Shown one piece after another: positions 42,314-50,612 of a stretch of 51,755 nucleotides of DNA. Source of the stretch: an uncultured Lachnospiraceae bacterium (GTDB taxonomy: Bacteria; Bacillota; Clostridia; Lachnospirales; Lachnospiraceae); contig CAJUBE010000034.1 of the NCBI GenBank assembly GCA_910584725.1, positions 1 through 51,755 on the forward strand. The letters are read 5' to 3'. The notes under the pieces are model-generated. The model did not search any database, was not told the origin of the DNA, and worked only from the letters and a program-made list of their open reading frames with translations. The position numbers and the translations under genes are program-made. The number at the start of each line of letters is the position of its first letter. Position 1 is the stretch's first letter.

Positions 42314-43312
42314 TTATTGCAGGACATCGCCCCACACAACCGCGTCCCCCGTGTAAATATTCTTCACCTGTTCGCTCGTAAGCTCCGTTACCGGGCTGTC
42401 GTTGTTCACGATCACCACAATGCCGTCCATCGCGATCACGGTGGCTGTCAGACCTTTTTCCGTCTCGGAATCCTTAAGCTCCCTCGACGCCATGCCGATA
42501 TCGCAGGTGCCGTCTATGGCGTCCGCCATCCCGGTGGAGGAATCGCTCTGCTGAATCTCAATCTCCATCTTTGGATTTTTTCCGACATAGGCTTCTTTCA
42601 GCTTCTCCATAACAGGTGTTACCGAGCTGGATCCCGACACAACAATCTTGCCCGCCTCCGGCTTTCCGCTGTAAGCCGCCGCATCCGCCACGGAAATGTA
42701 GCCGTTGTCCTCAATGACTGCCTGCCCGTCCGCGCTCATGATAAAGTCGATGAAATCCTGCGCCGCCGGGCTTACCCCTTCCTTCACGGCAATGTTGAAG
42801 GGACGCGCGATTTTGTAGGCGCCGCTCTTGATATTTTCCACCGTCGCCTCCGCCCCGTCGATCGAGACAGGCTTCACGGTATCATTCATGGAGCCGAGAG
42901 AAAGATAGCCGATGGCATATAAATCTCCCGCCACGGTGGTCATCATCACGGAAGTCGAGTTGGTGACCGCCGCCATATCCGTCGTATAGTCGAACTTTTC
43001 CCCGGAATCGTCTTTCTGCTCGATGCCGAAAAGCTCAATGAACGCGCCCCGCGTTCCCGATCCGTCCTCTCTGGTAATCACGCCGATTTCCGAGGATACG
43101 TCAAAATCGCTGCCCGTGTCGGCCACACTGTCAGATGCCGTCAGCCTGTCCACAGTGCCCGCACCGATCTTGTCCGCCGCGCCGCCTGCCTGCACCGCCT
43201 CGACCGAACCGACCGTCTGCCCGGCGCCGCTGCCGCAGCCCGTCAACATGGAGAGTGTCAGTGCGCCCGCAAACATAATTGCTGTTATTTTTCTCATTTT
43301 CCTTTTCTTCAT
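42314..43312 (-). CDS. pstS: Phosphate-binding lipoprotein PstS, circularly permuted
   Basis: 332 residues. Lipoprotein signal with lipobox LTGC (Cys26). The chain then runs in an unusual order. The segment that is C-terminal in classic PstS comes first (GVITREDGSGTRGAF, residues 77-91, then AIGYLSLGSMNDTVKPV and FIDFIMSADGQAVIE). The classic N-terminal segment comes last (VVSGSSSVTPVMEKL from about 224, SDSSTGMADAIDGTCDIGMA, LTSEQVKNIYTG). Both phosphate-binding loops (GSGTR, GSSS) are intact. It binds phosphate outside the cell and feeds PstCA. It is the first gene of the operon, behind PhoP-box-like repeats. Confidence 0.9.
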   Translation of the reverse strand: MKKRKMRKITAIMFAGALTLSMLTGCGSGAGQTVGSVEAVQAGGAADKIGAGTVDRLTASDSVADTGSDFDVSSEIGVITREDGSGTRGAFIELFGIEQKDDSGEKFDYTTDMAAVTNSTSVMMTTVAGDLYAIGYLSLGSMNDTVKPVSIDGAEATVENIKSGAYKIARPFNIAVKEGVSPAAQDFIDFIMSADGQAVIEDNGYISVADAAAYSGKPEAGKIVVSGSSSVTPVMEKLKEAYVGKNPKMEIEIQQSDSSTGMADAIDGTCDIGMASRELKDSETEKGLTATVIAMDGIVVIVNNDSPVTELTSEQVKNIYTGDAVVWGDVLQ

Positions 43313-43410
43313 AACTTCTCCTCCTGCGTCCCTTGCCGTTTGTACCGAAATCGCAGATGCATTCTGCCGGGCATCGGCGTGGGCGTGATATGTTTTTGTT
43401 TTACAGCTCT

Positions 43411-43465
43411 ATCATATCGGGGGAACATCAAGTCTGTTATCCTGGAATTGTAAAATTTGTGTAAA
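43411..43465 (-). promoter_or_regulatory. pst promoter with PhoP-box-like direct repeats
   Basis: On the minus strand two TTTACA hexamers (43465-43460 and 43454-43449) are spaced 11 bases start to start, the spacing of PhoP boxes. They lie about 32 bases upstream of a -10-like TATGAT (43416-43411). No -35 consensus is visible, as expected for an activated promoter. The leader is about 90 bases. Confidence 0.6.
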
Positions 43466-43506
43466 GGAAGTGAATCATAGATTTGTGGCAAATTGGAGAT
43501 AAAAAG

Positions 43507-43565
43507 AAAGCGGGCAGAATCGGACGTACAAATTCTGTTCGTCCGATTCGCCCACCGCTTTGAAC
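43507..43565 (-). terminator. Terminator of the AAA/DUF234 ATPase gene
   Basis: AAAGCGGGC..AATCGGACG pairs with CGTCCGATT.GCCC..GCTTT, followed on the minus strand by CTTTCTTTTTATC. Two direct copies of AATGTCCGCTTTT lie at about 43578-43610 next to the gene end. Confidence 0.8.
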
Positions 43566-43596
43566 TTTCATCCATCCAATGTCCGCTTTTTCACAC

Positions 43597-45045
43597 TTAA
43601 TGTCCGCTTTTCCCCGCTTCAAACAAGTCATCCAATGTGATTACATTTGTAAACACCCCGCTATACTCGTTGCGCAGTAATCCGAATGTCGTAATTAGCG
43701 TGCTGTGAATTGCCGCTTTTTGGGAAACCTCCTCCGCCAATATTTCCTGTCTGCGCAAAATAACCGCATAATAATTTTTATCCACAGAAAATTCCCCGCC
43801 GTAATATTTCATTTCACACATATTAATTACATTATCATTTCTGGATATCAATAAATCAATCTGCGTTCCCGCCTCGTCACCGCTTTTTTTTGACCACGCC
43901 GAATGCTCAGATATCACTCCTGATATGCCAAGCGCTCTTTTTATCTGATCCACATGGTTAAAACAGACGTTTTCAAATGCAAAACCACGCCATATTGTAA
44001 CCGGTGCGGAAGTCACATTCTGCTGCCAGAATTTTTCACTTACCCGCCTTTGTCCATTGATAAAATGAAGGTAAAAGATACAGAACGGATCGACAAGCTT
44101 GTAATGTTCTTCCCGTTTCTTTAAACCGAACGGTATATATTTTACAATGAAATCGCTGGCTATCAGGGCATTCAGATTACGCGACAGTCTTCCGCCATCC
44201 GTAATCCCAAGCTTTTCCGTAATCTCCCTTCTTGTAAATCCCGCATTTCTGGTATACAGCAGTTGTACAATGGATTTGACCGCCTCGGGATTCACAAATA
44301 CCGAAGCGAATAATCTGTCGTACTCATCCCGCAGCGCCGCATTCCTCGCAAAAAAAAGACGGTCTATATTTTGAGCCAGACTCCATTCTCCGTTCACATA
44401 TCCCATATAGTACGGAATCCCGCCGAAAATCATGTAGCTCTGGACAATATCATACCTTGAAAGCCTTACATGGCTGCTCTCATAAAATTCTTCACATTCA
44501 CTCAGGGTAAAAGGCGACAGCTTCATCTCATAAGTGACACGGTTATACAGTCCCCCGTGATTGTTAATCAGTTTATCCTGTATCCATGAATTGGCGCTGC
44601 CGCATACGATAACCATAAGATTCTTCCGATGGCATCCCCATGTATTCCAAAAACCTTCAAACGCTCTGATAAATCCTGATTTCGCTGTGTCAAGCCACGG
44701 AAGCTCATCAAGAAAAACCAACTGTCTGGAGCCGTCGTCAATCTTCTGCAAAAATTTTTCCAACAGCAAAAACGCTTCCGGCCAGCTTTTCGGTTTTTCG
44801 GTTTCTTCCATGCCATGAAGCACAAGCGAATTATAGAAGTGTTCCAACTGTAATTTTAAAAGTCCTCGCGCATTTTCGTCCGCCGGAGACAGCCCTGCAT
44901 GTCTGAACGTGATACGGCCGACAAATGTCTCGTCCACCAGATAAGTTTTTCCCACGCGCCTTCTGCCGTAGATGGCAACCATTTCCGCCTGATTTTTCTC
45001 ATACAGTCTGTTTAATTCCTTTATTTCCCGCTTTCTTCCAACCAT
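43597..45045 (-). CDS. AAA-type ATPase with DUF234 C-terminal domain
   Basis: 482 residues. P-loop near the start in VAIYGRRRVGKTYLVDETF, Walker B-like LVFLDELPWLDTA and sensor VIVCGSANSWI. A winged-helix region (about 255-330: GFTRREITEKLGI, LSRNLNALIASDFI) precedes a C-terminal PD-(D/E)XK-like DUF234 domain (GTQIDLLISRNDNVINMCEMKYY). This family, frequent in archaea and gut Firmicutes, has no settled function; a nuclease-like or mobile-DNA-related role has been suggested from the fold. It stands alone behind twin hairpins. Confidence 0.85.
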   Translation of the reverse strand: MVGRKREIKELNRLYEKNQAEMVAIYGRRRVGKTYLVDETFVGRITFRHAGLSPADENARGLLKLQLEHFYNSLVLHGMEETEKPKSWPEAFLLLEKFLQKIDDGSRQLVFLDELPWLDTAKSGFIRAFEGFWNTWGCHRKNLMVIVCGSANSWIQDKLINNHGGLYNRVTYEMKLSPFTLSECEEFYESSHVRLSRYDIVQSYMIFGGIPYYMGYVNGEWSLAQNIDRLFFARNAALRDEYDRLFASVFVNPEAVKSIVQLLYTRNAGFTRREITEKLGITDGGRLSRNLNALIASDFIVKYIPFGLKKREEHYKLVDPFCIFYLHFINGQRRVSEKFWQQNVTSAPVTIWRGFAFENVCFNHVDQIKRALGISGVISEHSAWSKKSGDEAGTQIDLLISRNDNVINMCEMKYYGGEFSVDKNYYAVILRRQEILAEEVSQKAAIHSTLITTFGLLRNEYSGVFTNVITLDDLFEAGKSGH

Positions 45046-45065
45046 TGCTTCCCCCGTTTTTGAAT

Positions 45066-45186
45066 AAAGCGGCGGTGAAATATGTTTTTAGGTGTTTCAC
45101 CGCCGCTTTGTTTTATATAAATATAGTATATTTGAAAATAAAGCGGCGGTCAACACTCATTTTTATGTGTTCACCGCCGCTTTATT
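45066..45186 (-). repeat. Twin near-identical hairpins flanking a promoter
   Basis: Hairpin 1: AAAGCGGCGGTGAAA (45066-45080) / TTTCACCGCCGCTTT (45095-45109). Hairpin 2: AATAAAGCGGCGGT (45137-45150) / ACCGCCGCTTTATT (45173-45186). On the minus strand a promoter TTGACC (45153-45148), 17 bases, TATACT (45130-45125) uses one arm of hairpin 2 as its -35 box. Hairpin 1 is then in the leader of the ATPase gene. Hairpin 2 probably also terminates lysS. Confidence 0.75.
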
Positions 45187-45232
45187 TAAAATATGTGAAA
45201 ATCCGCTATTTCATTTTTCAATTAACCCACGC

Positions 45233-47362
45233 TCACGCGTTCTGCTCCATCGCCGCAGCCACATCTGCCTCACAGCTTCTCATCGCCTGTATGGTTCTGT
45301 CAAACAGCTCGTCCAGCTCCCAGCCGAGCATCTCCGCACCCTGCGCAATGACCTCTCTGGAACAGCCCGCCGCAAACTTCTTGTCCTTAAATTTCTTTTT
45401 CAGGCTCTTGACTTCCATATCCATTGTGCTCTTAGAGGGACGCATCAGCGCACACGACCAAATCAGCCCCGTCAGCTCGTCGGCCGCGAACAGCACCTTC
45501 TCCATCTCGTGCTTCGGCTCCTCCTCGCTGCAAAGCCCATAGCCGTGGGAGCAGACCGCATAGATCATATCCTCGCTCACGCCGCCCTCGCGCAGAAGCT
45601 CCGGCGCCTTCTTGCAATGCTCCTCCGGGTAAAGCTCGAAGTCAATGTCGTGCAAAAGTCCGGTGATACCCCAGAACTCTTCTTCCGCCTCATAACCAAG
45701 CTCTTTCGCATACCAGCGCATCACACCCTCCACGGTCAGCGCGTGCTGGATATGAAAGGGTTCCTTGTTATATTTTTTCAAAAGCGTAAGCGCCTGCTCG
45801 CGGGTCACACTGCTCTTCTTCGCCTCGCCGCCCGCCGGCTTCTTCGCGGACTTCGCCGTGTCGGAAGGCTTTTTGTCCAGACTTTTCATCGTCGGGAACA
45901 GCAGCACATCGCGAATCGCAGGGGAGTTGGTGAGTAACATCACCAGCCTGTCGATGCCGTACCCGATACCGCCCGTGGGGGGCATACCGATCTCCAGCGC
46001 ATTCATAAAGTCTTCGTCCGTCGTGTTGGCTTCCTCATCGCCCGCCGCAAGCGCAGCCTCCTGCGCCTTAAAACGCTCCCTCTGGTCGATGGGATCGTTT
46101 AACTCGGAATAGGCGTTGCACATCTCCCTCGCCGTGATAAACAGCTCAAAACGCTCCACATAGTCCGGCTTGTCCGGCTTTCTCTTGGTGAGGGGCGATA
46201 TCTCCACGGGATGATCCATGACAAAGGTGGGCTGTACCAGATGCTCCTCCACAAACTCCTCAAAGAAGAGGTTGATGATATCCCCCTTCGTATGGCGCTC
46301 CTCGTAATGTACGTTTCTTTCGTCCGCCAGCTTCTTCGCCGCCGCGGTGTCAGGCACCTCGTCAAAATCTACGCCCGTATATTTCTTCACGGCCTCCACC
46401 ATGGTGATCCGCTCAAAGGGTTTACCCAGATCGATCTCCACATCCCCGTAAGGAATCATGGTGGTGCCGCAGACTTCACGGGCCACATGGCGGAACATGT
46501 TCTCGGTCAGATCCATCATCCCGTTGTAATCGGTGTAAGCCTGATACAGCTCCATCAATGTAAACTCCGGATTATGTCTGGCGTCCAGACCTTCATTCCG
46601 GAACACTCTGCCGATCTCATAGACTCTCTCCATCCCGCCCACGATCAGTCTCTTCAAATATAATTCCAGAGAGATGCGAAGCTTCACATCCTCGTCAAGC
46701 GCATTGTAGTGGGTCTCAAAGGGTCTGGCCGCCGCGCCGCCCGCATTGGACACGAGCATGGGGGTCTCCACCTCCAAAAATCCCTGTCCGTCCAGATAGC
46801 GTCTGATGGAGCTGATGATTTTAGATCGCATGACAAAAGTCTTTTTCACATCCGCGTTCATAATCAGATCCGTATATCTTTGGCGGTAACGGATATCCGT
46901 ATTCACCAGACCGTGATACTTTTCGGGAAGAATCTGCAAGCTTTTTGACAGCAGTGTCACTTTTGCCGCATGAACGGAAATTTCGCCGGTTTTGGTCTTA
47001 AAGACCTCTCCTTCAACACCTACAATGTCGCCCACGTCATATTTCTTGAAATCGGCGTAAGGTTCCTCGCCCACGCTGTCCCTAGCCACATAGACCTGCA
47101 TATCGCCCTGCAGATCCTGCACATTGCAAAAGGATGCCTTGCCCATCACACGCTTGCTCATCACGCGCCCCGCAATGGACACGGTTTTGCCCTCCAGCGC
47201 GTCAAAGCTATCCTTAATTTCCTGGCTATGGTGGGTTACCTCATACTTCGTAATCTGAAAAGGATCTCTGCCCGCCTCCTGCAAGGCCGCAAGCTTTTCC
47301 CTTCTCACCTTCAAAAGCTGGTTAATATCCTGTTCCTGCTGCTTATTCTGTGTATCTGCCAT
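45233..47362 (-). CDS. lysS: Lysyl-tRNA synthetase (class II) fused to a C-terminal HD-domain
   Basis: 709 residues from the ATG at 47362 (GAGAGGG upstream), about 200 more than a standard LysRS. Residues 1-140 are the OB-fold anticodon domain. Residues about 150-510 are the class II catalytic core (motif 2 FRNEGLDARHNPEFT, ELYQAYTDY, and motif 3 GIGYGIDRLVMLLT). A Lys/Ala/Pro-rich linker leads to an HD hydrolase-like domain (about 540-690) with HALTVEGVMRWYAKEL, GLLHDIDFELYPEEH and SHGYG. The first part charges tRNA-Lys; the role of the HD part is unknown. It follows greA in one operon. Confidence 0.93.
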   Translation of the reverse strand: MADTQNKQQEQDINQLLKVRREKLAALQEAGRDPFQITKYEVTHHSQEIKDSFDALEGKTVSIAGRVMSKRVMGKASFCNVQDLQGDMQVYVARDSVGEEPYADFKKYDVGDIVGVEGEVFKTKTGEISVHAAKVTLLSKSLQILPEKYHGLVNTDIRYRQRYTDLIMNADVKKTFVMRSKIISSIRRYLDGQGFLEVETPMLVSNAGGAAARPFETHYNALDEDVKLRISLELYLKRLIVGGMERVYEIGRVFRNEGLDARHNPEFTLMELYQAYTDYNGMMDLTENMFRHVAREVCGTTMIPYGDVEIDLGKPFERITMVEAVKKYTGVDFDEVPDTAAAKKLADERNVHYEERHTKGDIINLFFEEFVEEHLVQPTFVMDHPVEISPLTKRKPDKPDYVERFELFITAREMCNAYSELNDPIDQRERFKAQEAALAAGDEEANTTDEDFMNALEIGMPPTGGIGYGIDRLVMLLTNSPAIRDVLLFPTMKSLDKKPSDTAKSAKKPAGGEAKKSSVTREQALTLLKKYNKEPFHIQHALTVEGVMRWYAKELGYEAEEEFWGITGLLHDIDFELYPEEHCKKAPELLREGGVSEDMIYAVCSHGYGLCSEEEPKHEMEKVLFAADELTGLIWSCALMRPSKSTMDMEVKSLKKKFKDKKFAAGCSREVIAQGAEMLGWELDELFDRTIQAMRSCEADVAAAMEQNA

Positions 47363-47505
47363 ACTGCTGCCCTCTCTCATAATTGTGCGTTCATCGTACA
47401 CTGCGTTCAAATTGTTCACTCAAGACTGCTCACCCGCCGCGCTGTCCGCGCGCCATGCAGCCTGCCGCATGTGTGCATATGTCTGACCGGACGCGTTCTG
47501 TGCGT

Positions 47506-47988
47506 TCAGTTTGACCGCTGTATCTCCAGTACTTTATACTTAATGACGCCCGCCTGCGTCTCCACATCTACCGTGTCACCGACCTTGCTGCCAATCAGCG
47601 CTCTGCCCACGGGAGACTCATTGGAAATCTTTCCTTTCAAACTGTTCGCCTCAGTAGACCCCACGATCTTATACTCCAATTCCTCATTGAACTCCACATC
47701 CAATATCTTCACCTGACAGCCGATGTTGATCTTGTCAAGATCCACCTCGTCCTCCACAACAACTTCGGCATTTTTCAGAATTTTCTCCAACTCCTCGATT
47801 CTGGCCTCGATATCGCGCTGCTCGTCCTTGGCCGCGTCGTACTCGGCGTTCTCGGAGAGGTCACCCTGCTCTCTGGCCTCCTTGATCTTCTGGGCCACTT
47901 CCTTGCGCTTTACAACCTTTAGATCATGTAACTCATCCTCATACTTGCGCAGGCCCTCATAAGTTAAAATGTTCTTTTTCTCATGCAT
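47506..47988 (-). CDS. greA: Transcription elongation factor GreA
   Basis: 160 residues, the usual length, from the ATG at 47988. N-terminal coiled coil (LTYEGLRKYEDELHDLKVV, EVAQKIKEAREQGDLSENAEYDAAKDEQ cited in part) with the acidic tip DLSENAEYDAA. C-terminal FKBP-like domain (NSLKGKISNESPVGRALIG). It rescues backtracked RNA polymerase by stimulating transcript cleavage. The greA-lysS pair is a conserved order in Firmicutes. 143 bases with short GC hairpins separate the two here. Confidence 0.97.
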   Translation of the reverse strand: MHEKKNILTYEGLRKYEDELHDLKVVKRKEVAQKIKEAREQGDLSENAEYDAAKDEQRDIEARIEELEKILKNAEVVVEDEVDLDKINIGCQVKILDVEFNEELEYKIVGSTEANSLKGKISNESPVGRALIGSKVGDTVDVETQAGVIKYKVLEIQRSN

Positions 47989-48058
47989 GGTAAAAACTCT
48001 TCCTTTCCTACAATATATTACTATCACAGCGCCACCGGAAAACCGCCATTTTTCCATT

Positions 48059-48925
48059 TTACGTCTGCGCGCTGCTCATTGCCTCTGCATACATTTTTTT
48101 ATCATACCCACTTTTGACTATAGTGTCAAGATATTTGAGCGGCGAACTGTAGAGAATCCGCCCGTTTTTTCTGATGCAGCTTAGCTCCTTTTGGGGATCG
48201 GAAGCCATATCCGCATAGATCGTCTGCCCCTCCCGCTCCACCCTGGGATGCCTCTGCACATCTGCGTAATCCAGAATCACCCCGCCGTACTTTTCCCTGC
48301 CGCAGCAAAGTCCTTCCTCCGAAGCCAGATAAGGACGCATTTCCGGCACAAGCCCGTAATCATACCCATAGGCTTCCAGTTCATCCGCTGCCTCCTCCCA
48401 GATATCGATACCCTCCACCTCCTCATAGCAAAAACAAAGACTGTTAATTCTCTGCAAATACGGTGTCAGAAGCCGTCTGGTCATCTCCATCTGCCAGTCG
48501 GTATCCTCCGTTCTGCCGAGCAGTACGGTTACCCTGCCCCTGCGGTACAGACAGTCGGCTGCACAAGATGCCAGCAGGGCGGCCGCCAGCCTTTCCACAG
48601 TCTCCCGGCGCGGTTCCCATCGGTTTCTATATTTGTCTGACACAAGTGTCATTATCTGTGGATGAAGATATGCGTCCGCCAGTCCGGGCGCACCATTGCG
48701 CGCGGTCTCCATTGCCTGCAGCAGAACTTCTTCGGGCCACGGCTTCTTTTTATAGTAAAAAGCCGGAACCTGGCAGTCCACAGGCACAAAGAATCCGCCC
48801 GCCGCTTCCGCAGGCAAAACTTTTCCCGTCAGGGAAGCATTCTCCCACCAGTGTCTCTTGGCGGCTGTGTTTTTATGCATCTGCTCCTCCGCAGGGCGAA
48901 AATATAAAATCGTCTGCGCTTCCAT
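48059..48925 (-). CDS. Hypothetical protein in the dusB-greA operon
   Basis: 288 residues from the ATG at 48925 (GGAGG eight bases upstream). No signal or membrane segment. The sequence is rich in Trp, Tyr and Cys, and has a region with alternating strands and helices (RVTVLLGRTEDTDWQMEMTR cited to 20; LCFCYEEVEGIDIWEEAADE cited to 20). It then has ILDYADVQRHP and ends with PLKYLDTIVKSGYD. I do not recognise the family. Position between dusB and greA suggests a housekeeping association, but function is not predictable. Confidence 0.65.
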   Translation of the reverse strand: MEAQTILYFRPAEEQMHKNTAAKRHWWENASLTGKVLPAEAAGGFFVPVDCQVPAFYYKKKPWPEEVLLQAMETARNGAPGLADAYLHPQIMTLVSDKYRNRWEPRRETVERLAAALLASCAADCLYRRGRVTVLLGRTEDTDWQMEMTRRLLTPYLQRINSLCFCYEEVEGIDIWEEAADELEAYGYDYGLVPEMRPYLASEEGLCCGREKYGGVILDYADVQRHPRVEREGQTIYADMASDPQKELSCIRKNGRILYSSPLKYLDTIVKSGYDKKMYAEAMSSAQT

Positions 48926-49093
48926 TCCGCTTTCCTCCATGTCAGAGCATTTTACAGGGCGGATCCGCAGGCGAAATAGCAAAGCCGCTTCCCCGTCTCC
49001 CGTTCTGACACAGTATATGTCTCTGCGCGCGCAGGCATGTCATCAAATTGCAGGACTGCTTCGACGCGGGAATGCCGTCCGCTCCGGCACCGC

Positions 49094-50065
49094 TCACATG
49101 GATGCCACCAGCTTTTCAATCTCCGCAAAACTCTCCGCCTGGTTTACGCACCCTCTGAGTCTGGCGGAGCCGGGCAGTCCGGCCGTATACCATGACAGGT
49201 GTTTGCGCATCTCCCGGACACCGGTGTACTCTCCCTTTATTTCCAGTTGGAGTGCGGCATGGCGCAAAATCATTTCTTTTTTCTCTTCCAGGGACGGTGC
49301 TGGCAATGTCTGCCCGTCTCTCAAATAGGCGGCAATCTGTCCGAACAGCCATGGGTTCCCTCTGGCGGCGCGGCCAATCATTACGCCGTCGCAGCCTGTC
49401 TCCAAAAGCATTCTGCGGGCGCTGTCCGCGTCCGTCACGTCCCCGTTTCCGATCACGGGAATGGAGACCGCCTCCTTCACCTTCGCTATGATCTCCCAAT
49501 CCGCCTCCCCGCTGTAAAACTGTTCTCTCGTCCTGCCGTGAACGGCCACCGCGGCCGCGCCCGCATCCTCCGCGATCTTCGAAAGTTCCACCGCATTGAC
49601 ATGATCCGCGTCAAAGCCCTTGCGTATCTTCACCGTGACAGGCTTTTCTATGGCCTTTACCGTGGCGGCAATGATCTCCCCCGCCAGTTTCGGTTCCCGC
49701 ATCAGGGCCGAGCCCTCCCCGTTACTCACGATCTTCGGCACAGGGCAGCCCATATTGATATCCAGCACGGCAAAGGGGCGCTCCTCAATCCGTTTCGCCA
49801 TCTCGCTGACGATTTTCGGATCAGAACCGAACAACTGCAGGGAAACCGGGCCTTCCTGCGGATGAATCGCAAGGAGCCCCTCCGTATTTTTGTTCCCGTA
49901 CATAATAGCTTTGGCGCTCACCATCTCCATCCCTGCAAGCGCCGCCCCCTGTTCGCTGCACAGCAAACGAAAAGGCAGGTCCGTCACGCCTGCCATGGGA
50001 GCCAGTATCAGATTATTTTCCAAAGTAACACCGCCGATCGCAAGCGGTCTCAGTAAATCACTCAT
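49094..50065 (-). CDS. dusB: tRNA-dihydrouridine synthase DusB
   Basis: 323 residues from the ATG at 50065. TIM barrel with the FMN site LAPMAGVTDLPFRLL, VQLFGSDP-like QLFGSDPKIV, the family signature DINMGCPVPKIV, the catalytic cysteine in that loop region, VHGRTREQFYSG, NGDVTDADSA and GVMIGRAARGNPW. It reduces uridine to dihydrouridine in tRNA with NADPH. It is the third gene of the birA operon. Confidence 0.95.
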   Translation of the reverse strand: MSDLLRPLAIGGVTLENNLILAPMAGVTDLPFRLLCSEQGAALAGMEMVSAKAIMYGNKNTEGLLAIHPQEGPVSLQLFGSDPKIVSEMAKRIEERPFAVLDINMGCPVPKIVSNGEGSALMREPKLAGEIIAATVKAIEKPVTVKIRKGFDADHVNAVELSKIAEDAGAAAVAVHGRTREQFYSGEADWEIIAKVKEAVSIPVIGNGDVTDADSARRMLLETGCDGVMIGRAARGNPWLFGQIAAYLRDGQTLPAPSLEEKKEMILRHAALQLEIKGEYTGVREMRKHLSWYTAGLPGSARLRGCVNQAESFAEIEKLVASM

Positions 50066-50154
50066 GCCCTCTGTCCCAACCCAGCTTCTTTTTCTCATCC
50101 GCGCCGTGTACTGCTATACCGCGTCGATTCGGCGCCAAAACGCTAAGCAGCCGC

Positions 50155-50499
50155 TCAGTCTTCAACCGGTATCGTCTCGTGCAAAATAAACACCCGATAG
50201 TACAACTGCAAAGCCTCCAGCATCTCCTGCCTGTTTCTGCGGATCTCGCCCACCAAAAGGCCGCTGCTGATCTCATCGTAGAGCAGATCGTCCTCCTCCG
50301 TGTCCGTCTCTAAAGAAATGCTGCCGTCCTCCTCAAAGACAATCGTAAAGATGCCGCCCACCTCCTCCGTGAACAGCACACAGATAATGTGCAATTCGTC
50401 CTTGATGGACTGCGGAATCTTATCAAACTTTTCGTTAAAATAATATTTCTGCTCGTAGGCGTTCGCGCCGCAGAGCACGATTCTCTTATACTCTTCCAT
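50155..50499 (-). CDS. Small conserved-type protein (possibly DUF6145)
   Basis: 114 residues from the ATG at 50499 (GGAAGG eight bases upstream); an ATG two codons earlier is also possible. Soluble, acidic, alpha/beta (YKRIVLCGANAYEQKYYFNE, IICVLFTEEVGGIFTIVFEE, ending ILHETIPVED). It resembles Lachnospiraceae proteins annotated as DUF6145, as far as I can recall. Function unknown. It lies between birA and dusB. Confidence 0.6.
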   Translation of the reverse strand: MEEYKRIVLCGANAYEQKYYFNEKFDKIPQSIKDELHIICVLFTEEVGGIFTIVFEEDGSISLETDTEEDDLLYDEISSGLLVGEIRRNRQEMLEALQLYYRVFILHETIPVED

Positions 50500-50612
50500 C
50501 GACATTTCCTTCCGCCGTCACTGTTATGCTGCCATTCGGATCACCGGGCGCTGTCCTGCCATCTGCCGGAAGCCGCCCACATTTGTGACAATCCTGTCAG
50601 TTCTAGTTTCGC

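Noticed and set aside
43309..43575. 88-residue minus-strand frame over the pst promoter
   Set aside because: It covers the PhoP-like boxes and a terminator and has no ribosome binding site or family resemblance.
47363..47505. T-box leader before lysS
   Set aside because: No AGGGTGG-type T-box sequence or terminator/antiterminator pair was found; the gap holds only short GC hairpins.
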